Shown: piece after piece, positions 32,209 through 41,332 of the stretch | How positions within the stretch are numbered: position 1 is the first letter of the stretch | Layout of the letters: every line of letters begins with the position of its first letter | NCBI GenBank assembly: GCA_965248765.1 | Contig: CBDFKF010000004.1 | Location: 2,108,001-2,172,000, forward strand | Length of the DNA stretch: 64,000 nucleotides | DNA from: CBDFKF01 sp965248765 | Lineage (GTDB): Bacteria; Pseudomonadota; Alphaproteobacteria; VGEJ01 | Direction: 5' to 3' | Position numbers and translations under genes: made by a program | Notes under the pieces: generated by a model | The model's input: only the letters and a program-made list of their open reading frames with translations | What the model was told of the DNA's origin: nothing | The model's database searches: none

Positions 32209-35082
32209 ATGTCGTGGAAGATGGGCTGGGCGGATATTAGCCGATCGTTGGCCATTGTGGTGCCCCTCATGCTGGGCACGATGATGGTCTCAGACGGTCT
32301 GGCGCAAACGGCGAGCACGCTCGAGGGCCTTCTCCAGCAACTCGATCAGTTACAACAGGAGGGGGCGCTGGGTCCGCTTCTCGAGGATCGACCGTCGCCG
32401 GTCGACAATGCGCGCCAGCGCGCATTGCAGGCGCGAGAAGCTGCATCCATTGGCGTTGAGAAACTGAGGGAGGGTGAGCTGATCGGGGGGTTCACGCCTG
32501 GTGAGCGCCTCCTCATTCAGGCGCACTGCGAAGGCAATGCGACCGAGGCGGATCGGGAACTCCTCCCATTGGTGCCACGGTTTTCGCCGTTGGAGCAGGA
32601 CTACTGTGCGCGGGCGGGCGAAGTCGTACTGCAGTTCGGCTACGATCTGTTCGAGGGGTTTGGGGGGCTCAAAGAGTTAACGACCGGTGCCATTCGGGAT
32701 GACTACGTTCTCGGCATCGGGGATGAGTTTGTGGTCACGTTTCAGGGTCAACAATCGAGAACGGTGACTACGCGGGTCGATCGCGAGGGGCGGCTCGTTT
32801 TTCCCAACCTCGGGCCCATCCCTTCGTTGGGTCGAAGCTTCGGGACGGTTCGATCAGACATCGAGGGGCGCACGGCGAGCGCCATGTTGGGCACCACTGT
32901 TTTCGTGTCGCTGGGGTCTGTCCGCGAGCTCTCGGTGATCGTCGCGGGCGAAGTTGCAGCGCCGGGGGCCTATCAGCTTACAGGGCTCTCGACCGTCTTG
33001 GATGCCTTAGGTCAGGCTGGCGGGATTCGCAAAACCGGGAGCTTGAGGCGCATTCAGGTCCAGCGGGCCGATCGGATCTTTTGGATTGACGCCTACGATC
33101 TCCTCCTGGGAGGAGCGGCAACCACCGACCTCTCGCTGTTCGACGGCGACTATATTGTCGTACCGCCGATTGGTCCCACAGTGGCACTCGCGGGGCGGGC
33201 TAAGCGAACCGGTATCTACGAGATGCCGGAGGGCGCCTCGACGATCTCACTTCACGATGTGTTGGAGTTCGCCGGTGGTGCTCTGCGGCCGCGCGGCAAC
33301 CGATTCGTCCATATCACTTTCGACGATCTCGGCAGCGAGCAGGTGGCCGAGCTGCGCGACACGGGCATCAGCCTGCGCGACGGCGACATCGTCATAGTCA
33401 ACCGGGCCGAGAATGTGCAGATCGGCGCGGTGGACCTCGTCGGTCATGTCAGGGTGCCGGGCAGCCGGCCCTTGGTCTCTGCGCCAACCGCGGGCGCCTT
33501 GCTCGGCAATGCCACCAGCCTCGGCAAGAACCCGTACGTGCTATTCGCAGCTATCGAGAGCACGGATCCAGCCACCCAATCGCGGCGCCTCTTCCCAATA
33601 AACCTATTGCGGGTACTCGCTGCGCAACAGGATTTCAAGCTGCGCGATCGCGATCGTCTTATCGTCCTAAGCAATGAGGATGTCCGGTTCCTGACCTCGC
33701 GTGACGTGCAGAACACGATCCTCGGTCTTGGCCTTGATGGGCGGCGGCGCCCGGAACAGGAGGGTGGCGATGCTGGGGCAAGGCGAAACACTGACGCAAT
33801 CGGGCGCAACGGCACTCCCTCCGTCACCGATCTGCTGGCGAGCATCCGATCTGGAAACCAAGAGAAAACGGCGGAGCCAACCCCGCCGGGGCCCGAAAGC
33901 GCCGAGGAACCGCTCGGGCCTGTCTGCCTGGGGCTGCAAAGGCTGGCTGCGCTCGTTGCCGAGTCGCGACCCGGACGATTCTCCACTGCTATTCGTGCCG
34001 TCGGGTCGGAGCCTCGGGACATGGACTTTGTCCCTGCCGTGTGCCCTGACATCTACGAAAACTATCCGGACCTTCTGCCCCTCGCGCTAGAGCACGTCGC
34101 CGCCGTCAACGGCGAGGTTCGTAGCCCAGGCGCTTATCCGGTCCTGCCGGAAACGCCGCTCTCGCACATTTTGGCGGTCGTTGGAGGCACCACGAGAGAA
34201 GCGGATCTTTCACGTATCGAGGTACTACGCGGCTCTGCCGATGGCCAGGCCACGCGCGATCTGATCGATCTGGCGCGTGTAAACGCCAATACAGTCTCGC
34301 TCGGTCCCGGCGATTCGATTCGCTTCAATCAAGTTTTCACAAACCGCGATACCGGCCCCGTCGAGATCGCCGGCGAAGTGGTGCGACCCGGCTTCTACCA
34401 AATACGCCGAGGCGAGCGCCTCTCTGAGCTGGTTGAGCGCGCAGGCGGTCTGACGCCGCAGGCGTATCCCTATGGCGCAATCTTCACGCGCGAGCGAGTA
34501 CGGGAAGCCCAGCAGATAGGCTTCAAGCGCGCCGCAAGAGAACTGAACGCCTCTCTCGCAGTGGCTGCCGCTCAGGGAGATGTAAACCCGAACGCCCTCC
34601 TCGCGTTCTTCGAGCTGACGCGCGACCTGAGCTCGGCAGAGGCGATCGGCCGGGTAGTGATTGAAGCCGACCCCACGGTCTTACAGGTGAGGCCCGAGCT
34701 CGATAGCGTGCTTGAGCCCGGCGACAAGCTATTCGTGCCGAAGCGACCCAACTCGGTTCTGGTGATCGGCGATGTGCTGAGTCCAGGAGCGCTTCAGTTC
34801 ATCTCCGGGACGAAAGTGGACCGGTACATCAGCCAGGCCGGTGGGTTCCAGCGATCGGCAGACGAAGACCGCGTGTTCGTGGTCTACCCCAACGGCGAAG
34901 CACAACCGGTCTCGGTGAGCGTTTGGAACTACACACCGGTGCAGGTTCCGCCGGGTAGCACAATCGTCGTGCCTAAGGACCCGGCCCCGATCAACCTGTT
35001 CCAGATCACCAAAGAGTTCGCCCAGGTGGTCAGTCAGTTGGCGATCACGGCCGCATCGCTTGCTGTTATTGGCAATAACTAG
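32209..35082 (+). CDS. Six-SLBB polysaccharide export protein
   Basis: A ~957-residue exported protein, far larger than Wza (~380). After a signal peptide (LAIVVPLMLGTMMVSDGLAQ) without lipobox cysteine comes a helical region. A Poly_export domain follows (DDYVLGIGDEFVVTFQGQ...VDREGRLVFPNLG). Six SLBB-type units then begin at roughly VIVAGEVAAPGAYQL, VALAGRAKRTGIYEM, VDLVGHVRVPGSRPL, AAVNGEVRSPGAYPV, VEIAGEVVRPGFYQI and VLVIGDVLSPGALQF. The C-terminus is hydrophobic (QLAITAASLAVIG). It probably combines roles split between GfcC and Wza/GfcE in E. coli, forming a periplasmic or outer-membrane conduit. The stop is 17 bases before the YjbH-like gene. Confidence 0.88.
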   Translation: MSWKMGWADISRSLAIVVPLMLGTMMVSDGLAQTASTLEGLLQQLDQLQQEGALGPLLEDRPSPVDNARQRALQAREAASIGVEKLREGELIGGFTPGERLLIQAHCEGNATEADRELLPLVPRFSPLEQDYCARAGEVVLQFGYDLFEGFGGLKELTTGAIRDDYVLGIGDEFVVTFQGQQSRTVTTRVDREGRLVFPNLGPIPSLGRSFGTVRSDIEGRTASAMLGTTVFVSLGSVRELSVIVAGEVAAPGAYQLTGLSTVLDALGQAGGIRKTGSLRRIQVQRADRIFWIDAYDLLLGGAATTDLSLFDGDYIVVPPIGPTVALAGRAKRTGIYEMPEGASTISLHDVLEFAGGALRPRGNRFVHITFDDLGSEQVAELRDTGISLRDGDIVIVNRAENVQIGAVDLVGHVRVPGSRPLVSAPTAGALLGNATSLGKNPYVLFAAIESTDPATQSRRLFPINLLRVLAAQQDFKLRDRDRLIVLSNEDVRFLTSRDVQNTILGLGLDGRRRPEQEGGDAGARRNTDAIGRNGTPSVTDLLASIRSGNQEKTAEPTPPGPESAEEPLGPVCLGLQRLAALVAESRPGRFSTAIRAVGSEPRDMDFVPAVCPDIYENYPDLLPLALEHVAAVNGEVRSPGAYPVLPETPLSHILAVVGGTTREADLSRIEVLRGSADGQATRDLIDLARVNANTVSLGPGDSIRFNQVFTNRDTGPVEIAGEVVRPGFYQIRRGERLSELVERAGGLTPQAYPYGAIFTRERVREAQQIGFKRAARELNASLAVAAAQGDVNPNALLAFFELTRDLSSAEAIGRVVIEADPTVLQVRPELDSVLEPGDKLFVPKRPNSVLVIGDVLSPGALQFISGTKVDRYISQAGGFQRSADEDRVFVVYPNGEAQPVSVSVWNYTPVQVPPGSTIVVPKDPAPINLFQITKEFAQVVSQLAITAASLAVIGNN

Positions 35083-35099
35083 CTGACCTGGCGATTCAG

Positions 35100-38000
35100 A
35101 TGACCACGGCGGGCGGGCGTATCTGGGCGGTGTCTCGAACGCTCGCGGCGGTCCTTTTGTTGGAGACGATGCACGTCGGGCCTGTGGCAGCAGATGAATT
35201 CTATGCCCCGTCCGTGAATGACTTCGGCGGCGTCGGTCTCCTGCAGACACGCACCGCGCGCTTTGCGGCGGACGGTCAGTTGGAGGTTGGAGCTTCTGAC
35301 ATAGTACCCTACCGGCGCTACTACATAACGCTACAAGCCGTTCCGTGGCTCGAGGCTACGTTCAGGTATACGGATTTCGAGCTCGTCCCACTAGTAAGCG
35401 ATACGTACAAAGACCGGGGTGCCGATTTGAAGTTCCAAATTTTGGAGGAGCGTCAGTGGCTGCCGGCGCTCGCAGTAGGTCTTCAAGACGGGGTGGGAAC
35501 GGGCCTCTTCCAAAGCGAGTATCTCGTTGCCAGCAAAAGGTTTCTTGACCTTGATTTCTCTGCAGGCATCGCATGGGGAGCGATGGGAACGCGCGGGAAC
35601 ATCAAAAACCCGCTAGCAGTCGTAGGCAGCTTCGAGAAGCGTGAGCTGAGCACGGGTCTTGGCGGCCAATTCAGTCTCGGGAACTATTTTTCTGGTGAAC
35701 GAGCGGCTCTGTTTGGTGGCATTGAATACTTCACGCCCGTACGCGGTCTCACTCTCAAAATAGAATACGAGGGCAACGACTATTCTAATGAACCGATCGA
35801 CGAACTCGGCAACATCGTCAGAGCAGCAACTTCGCCGTTTAATTTTGGTGTCACTTATCGCCTTCTGGACTGGTTTGAAGTGGCTGTCGCCAGGGAGCGC
35901 GGGGGTGTCGAAATGGTTCGTTTCGGGGTGCGAACGAACCTTCACGCTGGCGGCATGACGAAGTTCGATGAGCCACCGATCACGCTGACTCCGAGATCCG
36001 CTGACGGGCAAGACAATTTGCGCGAGGGCGGCGCCAAACCGACCAGCGCATCGGCACAAGAAACCGCGGGCCAAGACGCGGGGGACGACGTGATTCGAAC
36101 GATCGAGAGAATCAGTGATGCTTTGCACAAAGCAGGACTTGCTACCGATTCCATCGATTTCGCCGACTCCGTGGCCACCATCCAGCTCTCGCAGCCAACA
36201 GGGGCGCCATCAGCGGCTACGCTAGAGGCGGCCGCCCGTGAAGTTGCACGGACCGCTGCCGATTCGCTACATGCGGTCGCGTTTCTGGGTCTTGCCGCAG
36301 ACGGCGGGCACGATTCTGCGACTTTCACGGTATCTGAACTCAACGAGCACGAGATCGTCGAATATCTGTTCGATTCGCTGGAACGGGGTGGGGGAGGAGT
36401 GACTGCCATCGACGTGACCCATCACGAGGCGACCGTCACCCTGGAAAATATCGTCGCGAATCCGGATCGTTTGCGCATGGCGAGTGCGCTCCTCGAGGCC
36501 CTGCCCATGCCGGTGAAGCACGTGACGTTCGTCGAAGGCGATTCTTACGCAGCCGAACGACGTGTGACGCTGTCGCGGAGGGAGGTCCTCCGGCGCTCTG
36601 CCATCGACGACATGTTCGACCGTCTCGAAATAGAAGGCTTTGAGGTCGAGTCGATCGACTTTGCCCAGCGTGTCGCTGTTGTAACGGTATGGGTGGAGGG
36701 GCACCACGCACCGGTTGATTACCGCGACGCTGGCTGGACAATCGCCAATTCGATGAGTGCCCTGGTGGACGAAGTGACCGTGGTGGGGGTTCGTGGCGGC
36801 CACGAGGAAGCCCGGGTAACGGTTTTGCCACATCGTTCCTATGTGACTTACGCGGGCGCCGAACAGGAGAGCACCACATCCGGCCCATCATCGCCCGCCG
36901 CAATCGATGTCGCAGAATCCATGTTTCAAACACTGGCGGATCAGGGCGTGACCGTGGACGCCGTACACTTCACGAGGACCCGAGCAACGGTTTTCGTCCA
37001 GCCTGGGCGTTACCGCCAGACAGCGCGCACCGTCGGACGGTCGGCCAGAGTAATCGCGGCCAACGCGCCCACAAGTATCGAGGAGATCTCAGTGGTGATC
37101 CTGGCCAGCGGAGTGCCAATCAACCAGGTCACCGTGCTGCGCCAGGACCTCGAGAATGCCGTCACGCATCAAGGCAGCTCGGAAGAGATCTGGGCTAACG
37201 CAACGCTTGAGAGTGGTCCACCGTACGTTTCTGACGAGGCCGTCCGCGATCCCAAACGCTATCCATCTTTCAACTGGAGTCTTACGCCACAGATCCGCCA
37301 ATTCTTCGGCGATGCGTCCCAGTTCCTGCTCTATCAGGTGTATGCCAAGCTTAGCGCAAACCTCGACGTCGGGCGCGGCGTGAGTATCAACTCGGTTCTA
37401 AGCGCGGATATCTATAACAACTTCGACAAGCTCATCTCTGTGTCGAACAGCGAGTTGCCACGCGTACGAAGCGATATCGATAGATACCTAAGGGAAGGCA
37501 ACGACAAAGTATTCAAGCTGGAGGGCAACTACGTCCTCGCGCTGGACGAGGACTTATTTGCACGAGTAGCGATCGGCTATTTTGAGGAGATGTTTGGCGG
37601 AGTGGGAGGTGAACTTCTATATAGACCGTTCGGATCCCGCTGGGCAGTAGGCCTCGATGCTCACCGAGTGCGGCAGAGAGACTTCGAGGGCCGCTTCGGA
37701 TTTCTCGACTACGAGGTAACCACGGGTCATGTCAACGTCTACTACGACACACCAATCTATGGCATGATGGCGGCGATGCACATAGGACAATTCCTCGCGG
37801 GAGATAGGGGAACTTCCTACTACTTGTCACGCCGGTTCGAGAGCGGCATCGTCGTGGGGATCTGGGCGACTCTGACGAACGTGACGGCAGATCGATTCGG
37901 CGAAGGCAGTTTTGACAAGGGACTCTTCATTTCAATACCCTTCGACCTGTTCTTGCTTGAGTCGTCACGTAAGCGGGGCTCATTTGCTTTTCGGCCGCTA

Positions 38001-38108
38001 TCCCGAGACGGAGGTCAGATGCTGGGAGGCAGCAAGCGGCTGTATTCCAGGACTCAAGGCGGGAATCTTGGGGAAGTCGCTCGTGATTGGGACCTCTTGC
38101 TACAATAA
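35100..38108 (+). CDS. YjbH/GfcD-like outer membrane protein with four inserted repeats
   Basis: A 1002-residue exported protein versus ~700 for E. coli YjbH. Signal peptide to VAADEFYAPS; residues ~35-310 have YjbH features (NDFGGVGLLQTRTARFAADG, then strand-rich RYYITLQAVPWLEATFRYTD). Residues ~330-680 hold four tandem ~85-95-residue alpha/beta units: GLATDSIDFADSVATIQL, GVTAIDVTHHEATVTL, GFEVESIDFAQRVAVVTV and GVTVDAVHFTRTRATVFV mark the equivalent strand pair in each. Residues ~720-1002 form a C-terminal beta-barrel typical of the family (SWNYTPQ-like NWSLTPQIRQFFGDASQFLL...). It probably accepts polysaccharide from the SLBB protein at the outer membrane; the repeats could bind glycan or peptidoglycan. 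Confidence 0.85.
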   Translation: MTTAGGRIWAVSRTLAAVLLLETMHVGPVAADEFYAPSVNDFGGVGLLQTRTARFAADGQLEVGASDIVPYRRYYITLQAVPWLEATFRYTDFELVPLVSDTYKDRGADLKFQILEERQWLPALAVGLQDGVGTGLFQSEYLVASKRFLDLDFSAGIAWGAMGTRGNIKNPLAVVGSFEKRELSTGLGGQFSLGNYFSGERAALFGGIEYFTPVRGLTLKIEYEGNDYSNEPIDELGNIVRAATSPFNFGVTYRLLDWFEVAVARERGGVEMVRFGVRTNLHAGGMTKFDEPPITLTPRSADGQDNLREGGAKPTSASAQETAGQDAGDDVIRTIERISDALHKAGLATDSIDFADSVATIQLSQPTGAPSAATLEAAAREVARTAADSLHAVAFLGLAADGGHDSATFTVSELNEHEIVEYLFDSLERGGGGVTAIDVTHHEATVTLENIVANPDRLRMASALLEALPMPVKHVTFVEGDSYAAERRVTLSRREVLRRSAIDDMFDRLEIEGFEVESIDFAQRVAVVTVWVEGHHAPVDYRDAGWTIANSMSALVDEVTVVGVRGGHEEARVTVLPHRSYVTYAGAEQESTTSGPSSPAAIDVAESMFQTLADQGVTVDAVHFTRTRATVFVQPGRYRQTARTVGRSARVIAANAPTSIEEISVVILASGVPINQVTVLRQDLENAVTHQGSSEEIWANATLESGPPYVSDEAVRDPKRYPSFNWSLTPQIRQFFGDASQFLLYQVYAKLSANLDVGRGVSINSVLSADIYNNFDKLISVSNSELPRVRSDIDRYLREGNDKVFKLEGNYVLALDEDLFARVAIGYFEEMFGGVGGELLYRPFGSRWAVGLDAHRVRQRDFEGRFGFLDYEVTTGHVNVYYDTPIYGMMAAMHIGQFLAGDRGTSYYLSRRFESGIVVGIWATLTNVTADRFGEGSFDKGLFISIPFDLFLLESSRKRGSFAFRPLSRDGGQMLGGSKRLYSRTQGGNLGEVARDWDLLLQ

Positions 38109-38231
38109 TATTATTTACTGCCGGCGCTCCTTCGCGGCTTCATACGTGATGGATCGTTGGGCGACTAATACCGCCGCTGTCACATAAATTCCGTCGCGAG
38201 GTAGCTGAAAACATGGCAAAACCGAACACCA

Positions 38232-39167
38232 GTGTCTGACCCGCACGCGGAATCTCAGCGCGCGCGCGCGGAGGAGGTTGTCGACCTCCGTTTGTTTGCA
38301 GACGCACTTTGGCGCGGCAAGTGGCTCATCTTGCTGGCTAGTATGATCGGCGCGGCGCTCGGCATTCACGATCTCCGTTCTGCCGTCCCCCAGTATGCTG
38401 CCTCAATGGTTGTTCTACCCGGGAGGACCGCGACGGCGACGGTGGGTCAAAGCAGCCGGTTGGCACAAATAGGACAAATATTTGGCGTGGAAACGCCTGG
38501 GAGCGCGAATGCTGCGACGTTCGATCGGCTAATCCTGTTGCTCTCATCACCTACATTTGCAGAACGGCTAAACAAGAAATACGGTCTGATCAAAGTGTTG
38601 TTCGGAGCTCAGTGGAACGAACAAGAGAACACGTGGATTCGGCCGGTTGGTGCGCGCTTCGTGTGGACACAGCGCATACGTGAATTCCTGCACCGGAGCA
38701 CTTGGTCGCCACCAACCGAACAGACATTAGCCCAATATCTCGGCGATTCCATAAAGGTGGAAGAGACGCGCACCGGCTTTCAACGGCTCACGTACTCCCA
38801 TCCCGAGCGTGATCGCGCGCTGGAGATACTAACGATGGTGTTTCGCGAAGCGGACAGCCTGGTACGCGAGCAAGATCGCGCAGCCGTGGATCAGAACACC
38901 GCGTACCTTGCAGAGCAGCTCGACGAGGCGACATCGATCGACGTACGGAGTGCACTGATATCGCTTCTCATTAGCGAGGAGCAGAAGAGAATGCTGCTCG
39001 AAGTAGGTGCCGCCTATTCGGGGCGAATCGTAGATCCACCATACGCCTCCAGTAAGCCAACGCTCGCAACGGCGATTGCTACCCTCGGACCACCCATGGG
39101 TATTGGATTTGCGGCGAGCGCCCTTCTCGTCTTGCTCATCGCCGTGTTCAGGCGCGAATCGCGCTAG
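38232..39167 (+). CDS. Wzz-like chain-length determinant / polysaccharide co-polymerase
   Basis: A 311-residue inner-membrane protein with an N-terminal transmembrane helix after EVVDLRLFADALWRGKWLI, a long periplasmic helical part (RDRALEILTMVFREADSLV, QLDEATSIDVRSALISLLIS) and a second transmembrane helix near the end (ATLGPPMGIGFAASALLVLL). The PPYAS-like VDPPYASSKP before the last helix is the usual Wzz proline motif. It controls polymer chain length with a Wzy polymerase. It begins at GTG 38232 and lacks the C-terminal tyrosine kinase domain. Distance to YjbH is 123 bases. Confidence 0.8.
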   Translation: MSDPHAESQRARAEEVVDLRLFADALWRGKWLILLASMIGAALGIHDLRSAVPQYAASMVVLPGRTATATVGQSSRLAQIGQIFGVETPGSANAATFDRLILLLSSPTFAERLNKKYGLIKVLFGAQWNEQENTWIRPVGARFVWTQRIREFLHRSTWSPPTEQTLAQYLGDSIKVEETRTGFQRLTYSHPERDRALEILTMVFREADSLVREQDRAAVDQNTAYLAEQLDEATSIDVRSALISLLISEEQKRMLLEVGAAYSGRIVDPPYASSKPTLATAIATLGPPMGIGFAASALLVLLIAVFRRESR

Positions 39168-39198
39168 CGTTCGAGCTCGAATTCGGACGTCGGCGTTC

Positions 39199-40359
39199 AT
39201 GCATACTTCTGGGCGACCGTTAGTGTTCTCATGGGGCGCCCTCTTAGCAGGCCTTTGGCTTTATCGCTCCGTCTTCTCCGTGCTCGGCGAAACCTTCGTC
39301 ATTCGTCTGACCGGAATCGCCGATACCGAGACCTACCAAACCCGAGACTTGTTCAGCTCGGTCTCCGCTCTTGGTGACATCGAGTTCGGTCTGGCGCTGC
39401 AGATGCAATCGCTCGCCACACTGTTCACCAAGATAGTCGGCGCCGCGTTCGGGTTCCTGTTTGCCGGCGATCGCATTCTCATCAATGTTGGCTATCAATC
39501 CATTGCGTTCATCGGCCTGTTAGCAGTTCTCCGCTCGGTAGACGGCGGTGCGCGGCTGGCACTCTTCGCTCTCTTCACGGCGCCTTCGTTCACGCTATGG
39601 TCGTCGATTGCTACCAAAGAAGCGCTAATCGTGTTCATGCTTGGTATCATGATGGCCTACATTATCAGGCTGTATCGCAATACCGCTCGGCTTCGATGGT
39701 ATCATCCAGTTGTCCTCCTCGGTATTTACATTTTTAAGCCTCACTATCTAATCCCGATCGTCTTCCTTCTTGCTGTCACAACGATTGGCAACCGAGTACG
39801 TGAACACGCAACGGCAGCGCTAGTGGCGCTGCTCGCGTCGATGGGCGTTTTGTTTCTTTACGCCCCAGAGATCGATCAGTTCTCGCGCTCTGTGAACCTA
39901 TGGATGATCGAGCTCGGAGGTCGCAGTACTCGGGAGATAATGCTTATCGAACCCAACGACACGTTCTGGAAAGCACCGACGGGAATGCTGTTGGCTTTTA
40001 CCGGTCCATCACTCGAGGAGGCTCTCAGAGGGCACCTTTTGCACGTGCTGTCATTCGTCGAGAGCAGTTTGTTGCTCTGCGTCTTTTGCTTCCTGTTGAT
40101 CAGGCGATTGCCTCGTATTCCCGTTTACAACTTTCTTGTGTTTCTGGGGACGGTGTTCTGGGTCATGTTTCCTAATTATCCACCTGGTATTTCCAATCCC
40201 GGCACGGCGATCCGCTATCGCACTGGCTACATAATGATCATTTTCATAGCCTTCGTCTTCTTGCTTTCTAGACAGATGTATGTCGGATGGCGGGCACCAC
40301 GACAGCAGCCGGTCGGAGCATCAGCCGGCCATGCGGCCTTCGAGGCGTCCGGGAAGTAG
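39199..40359 (+). CDS. Polytopic membrane protein, possible Wzy-like polymerase
   Basis: A ~386-residue protein with about ten transmembrane segments (LVFSWGALLAGLWLYRSVF, GAAFGFLFAGDRI, FIGLLAVLRS, LFALFTAPSF and others) and a larger loop around residues 220-300 (FSRSVNLWMIELGGRSTREI). The topology is typical of O-antigen or exopolysaccharide polymerases and ligases, but no sequence motif settles it. Position next to the Wzz-like gene supports polymerase. ATG 39199 follows the Wzz-like stop by 31 bases. Its 3' end overlaps the convergent methyltransferase gene by 39 bases. Confidence 0.55.
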   Translation: MHTSGRPLVFSWGALLAGLWLYRSVFSVLGETFVIRLTGIADTETYQTRDLFSSVSALGDIEFGLALQMQSLATLFTKIVGAAFGFLFAGDRILINVGYQSIAFIGLLAVLRSVDGGARLALFALFTAPSFTLWSSIATKEALIVFMLGIMMAYIIRLYRNTARLRWYHPVVLLGIYIFKPHYLIPIVFLLAVTTIGNRVREHATAALVALLASMGVLFLYAPEIDQFSRSVNLWMIELGGRSTREIMLIEPNDTFWKAPTGMLLAFTGPSLEEALRGHLLHVLSFVESSLLLCVFCFLLIRRLPRIPVYNFLVFLGTVFWVMFPNYPPGISNPGTAIRYRTGYIMIIFIAFVFLLSRQMYVGWRAPRQQPVGASAGHAAFEASGK

Positions 40360-41208
40360 AGGATACAAGACAACGTCAAAGCCCAGAATGCATAGCTCCT
40401 GGTCGCTTAGCGTGCGGAACGGAGCGGCCATCACGTGCCGGGCGGTGGGTGGTGTGCTCCAGCGATCGACTTGGACAACGTCTATGCCGAAGCCGACCGC
40501 ACGAAAGTGCTCGAGCATCTCGGCGTAGCGAATGCGGTTGGTGTAGAACCCAGCGCTGGCCACGAGTGGGTGCTCCCAGAGGGCCTCGGCGAACCGCAAG
40601 TTGTTGAGCCCACCATCGAGATGATCACGAAGATCTATCTGGTGCGAACAAATCCCCACTGGGTGCAATATACGCATCATCTCGGCGCTGACAGTGGCGA
40701 AGTCTCGGCGGCGAACGTGTTCAAGAACCGCCACCGACCATATGAAATCGATCGACTTATCCGAAATTGCACGGAGCGAGTCGAGACCGTCAGTCAGGTA
40801 TGTAGCATTGAGGCGTTCGAGAAGTTGCCCGCGAGTCTTCACCCCTCCCAGGTCAATCTCTGTGTGACCTCGCTCTTGTAGATAGCGCGCCATTGCCCGG
40901 TACCGCTGCATGTCATGCGTGGCGAAGTCGCCGACATCAACGAGCCAGCAGCTATCACCGCCGAAGGCGCGCACCAACATGGCAGAGAACACCGAATCGC
41001 CTGGGCCCAGCTCAAGCGCAGTGAAGCCGGCGCCGATCCCGCGATTCGACGCCGCGTCGTAGCGGCTTCGAAAGACGTCGTATGCGTAATGGGGTCGGTC
41101 CATAGCGCCATGTCGAAACACCGGGAGGCGACGCCACGCAGGGTATGGCAGCGGTAAACGTGCCAAAGCAAGCTTGAGAGCAATCTTGGCCCACCATGGC
41201 AGTTGCAT
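40321..41208 (-). CDS. Class I SAM-dependent methyltransferase
   Basis: A 295-residue enzyme with SAM motif I FTALELGPGDSVFSAM, the motif II region CWLVDVGDFA, and DFIWSVAVLEHVRRRDF as post-I/motif III of the class I fold. An N-terminal ~45 residues (WWAKIALKLALARLPLPYPA) could be a membrane-associated helix, seen in several exopolysaccharide methyltransferases. The substrate is unknown; sugar O-methylation or N-methylation is inferred from the operon. It is the last gene of the long minus-strand operon, 124 bases after the previous methyltransferase, and its end overlaps the convergent polymerase-like gene. Confidence 0.75.
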   Translation of the reverse strand: MQLPWWAKIALKLALARLPLPYPAWRRLPVFRHGAMDRPHYAYDVFRSRYDAASNRGIGAGFTALELGPGDSVFSAMLVRAFGGDSCWLVDVGDFATHDMQRYRAMARYLQERGHTEIDLGGVKTRGQLLERLNATYLTDGLDSLRAISDKSIDFIWSVAVLEHVRRRDFATVSAEMMRILHPVGICSHQIDLRDHLDGGLNNLRFAEALWEHPLVASAGFYTNRIRYAEMLEHFRAVGFGIDVVQVDRWSTPPTARHVMAAPFRTLSDQELCILGFDVVLYPLLPGRLEGRMAG

Positions 41209-41332
41209 CCGAGTCCCTATCGTTCGCCGGAACGCCGCCGCGGCTCGCTATGCCGGCGACCGGAGACGCCAGTTCGCTCCGAGCTCCCTCGCCCCGCCGC
41301 TTTGCCGGCACGCACGCGCGTCGCTCGCGCGA

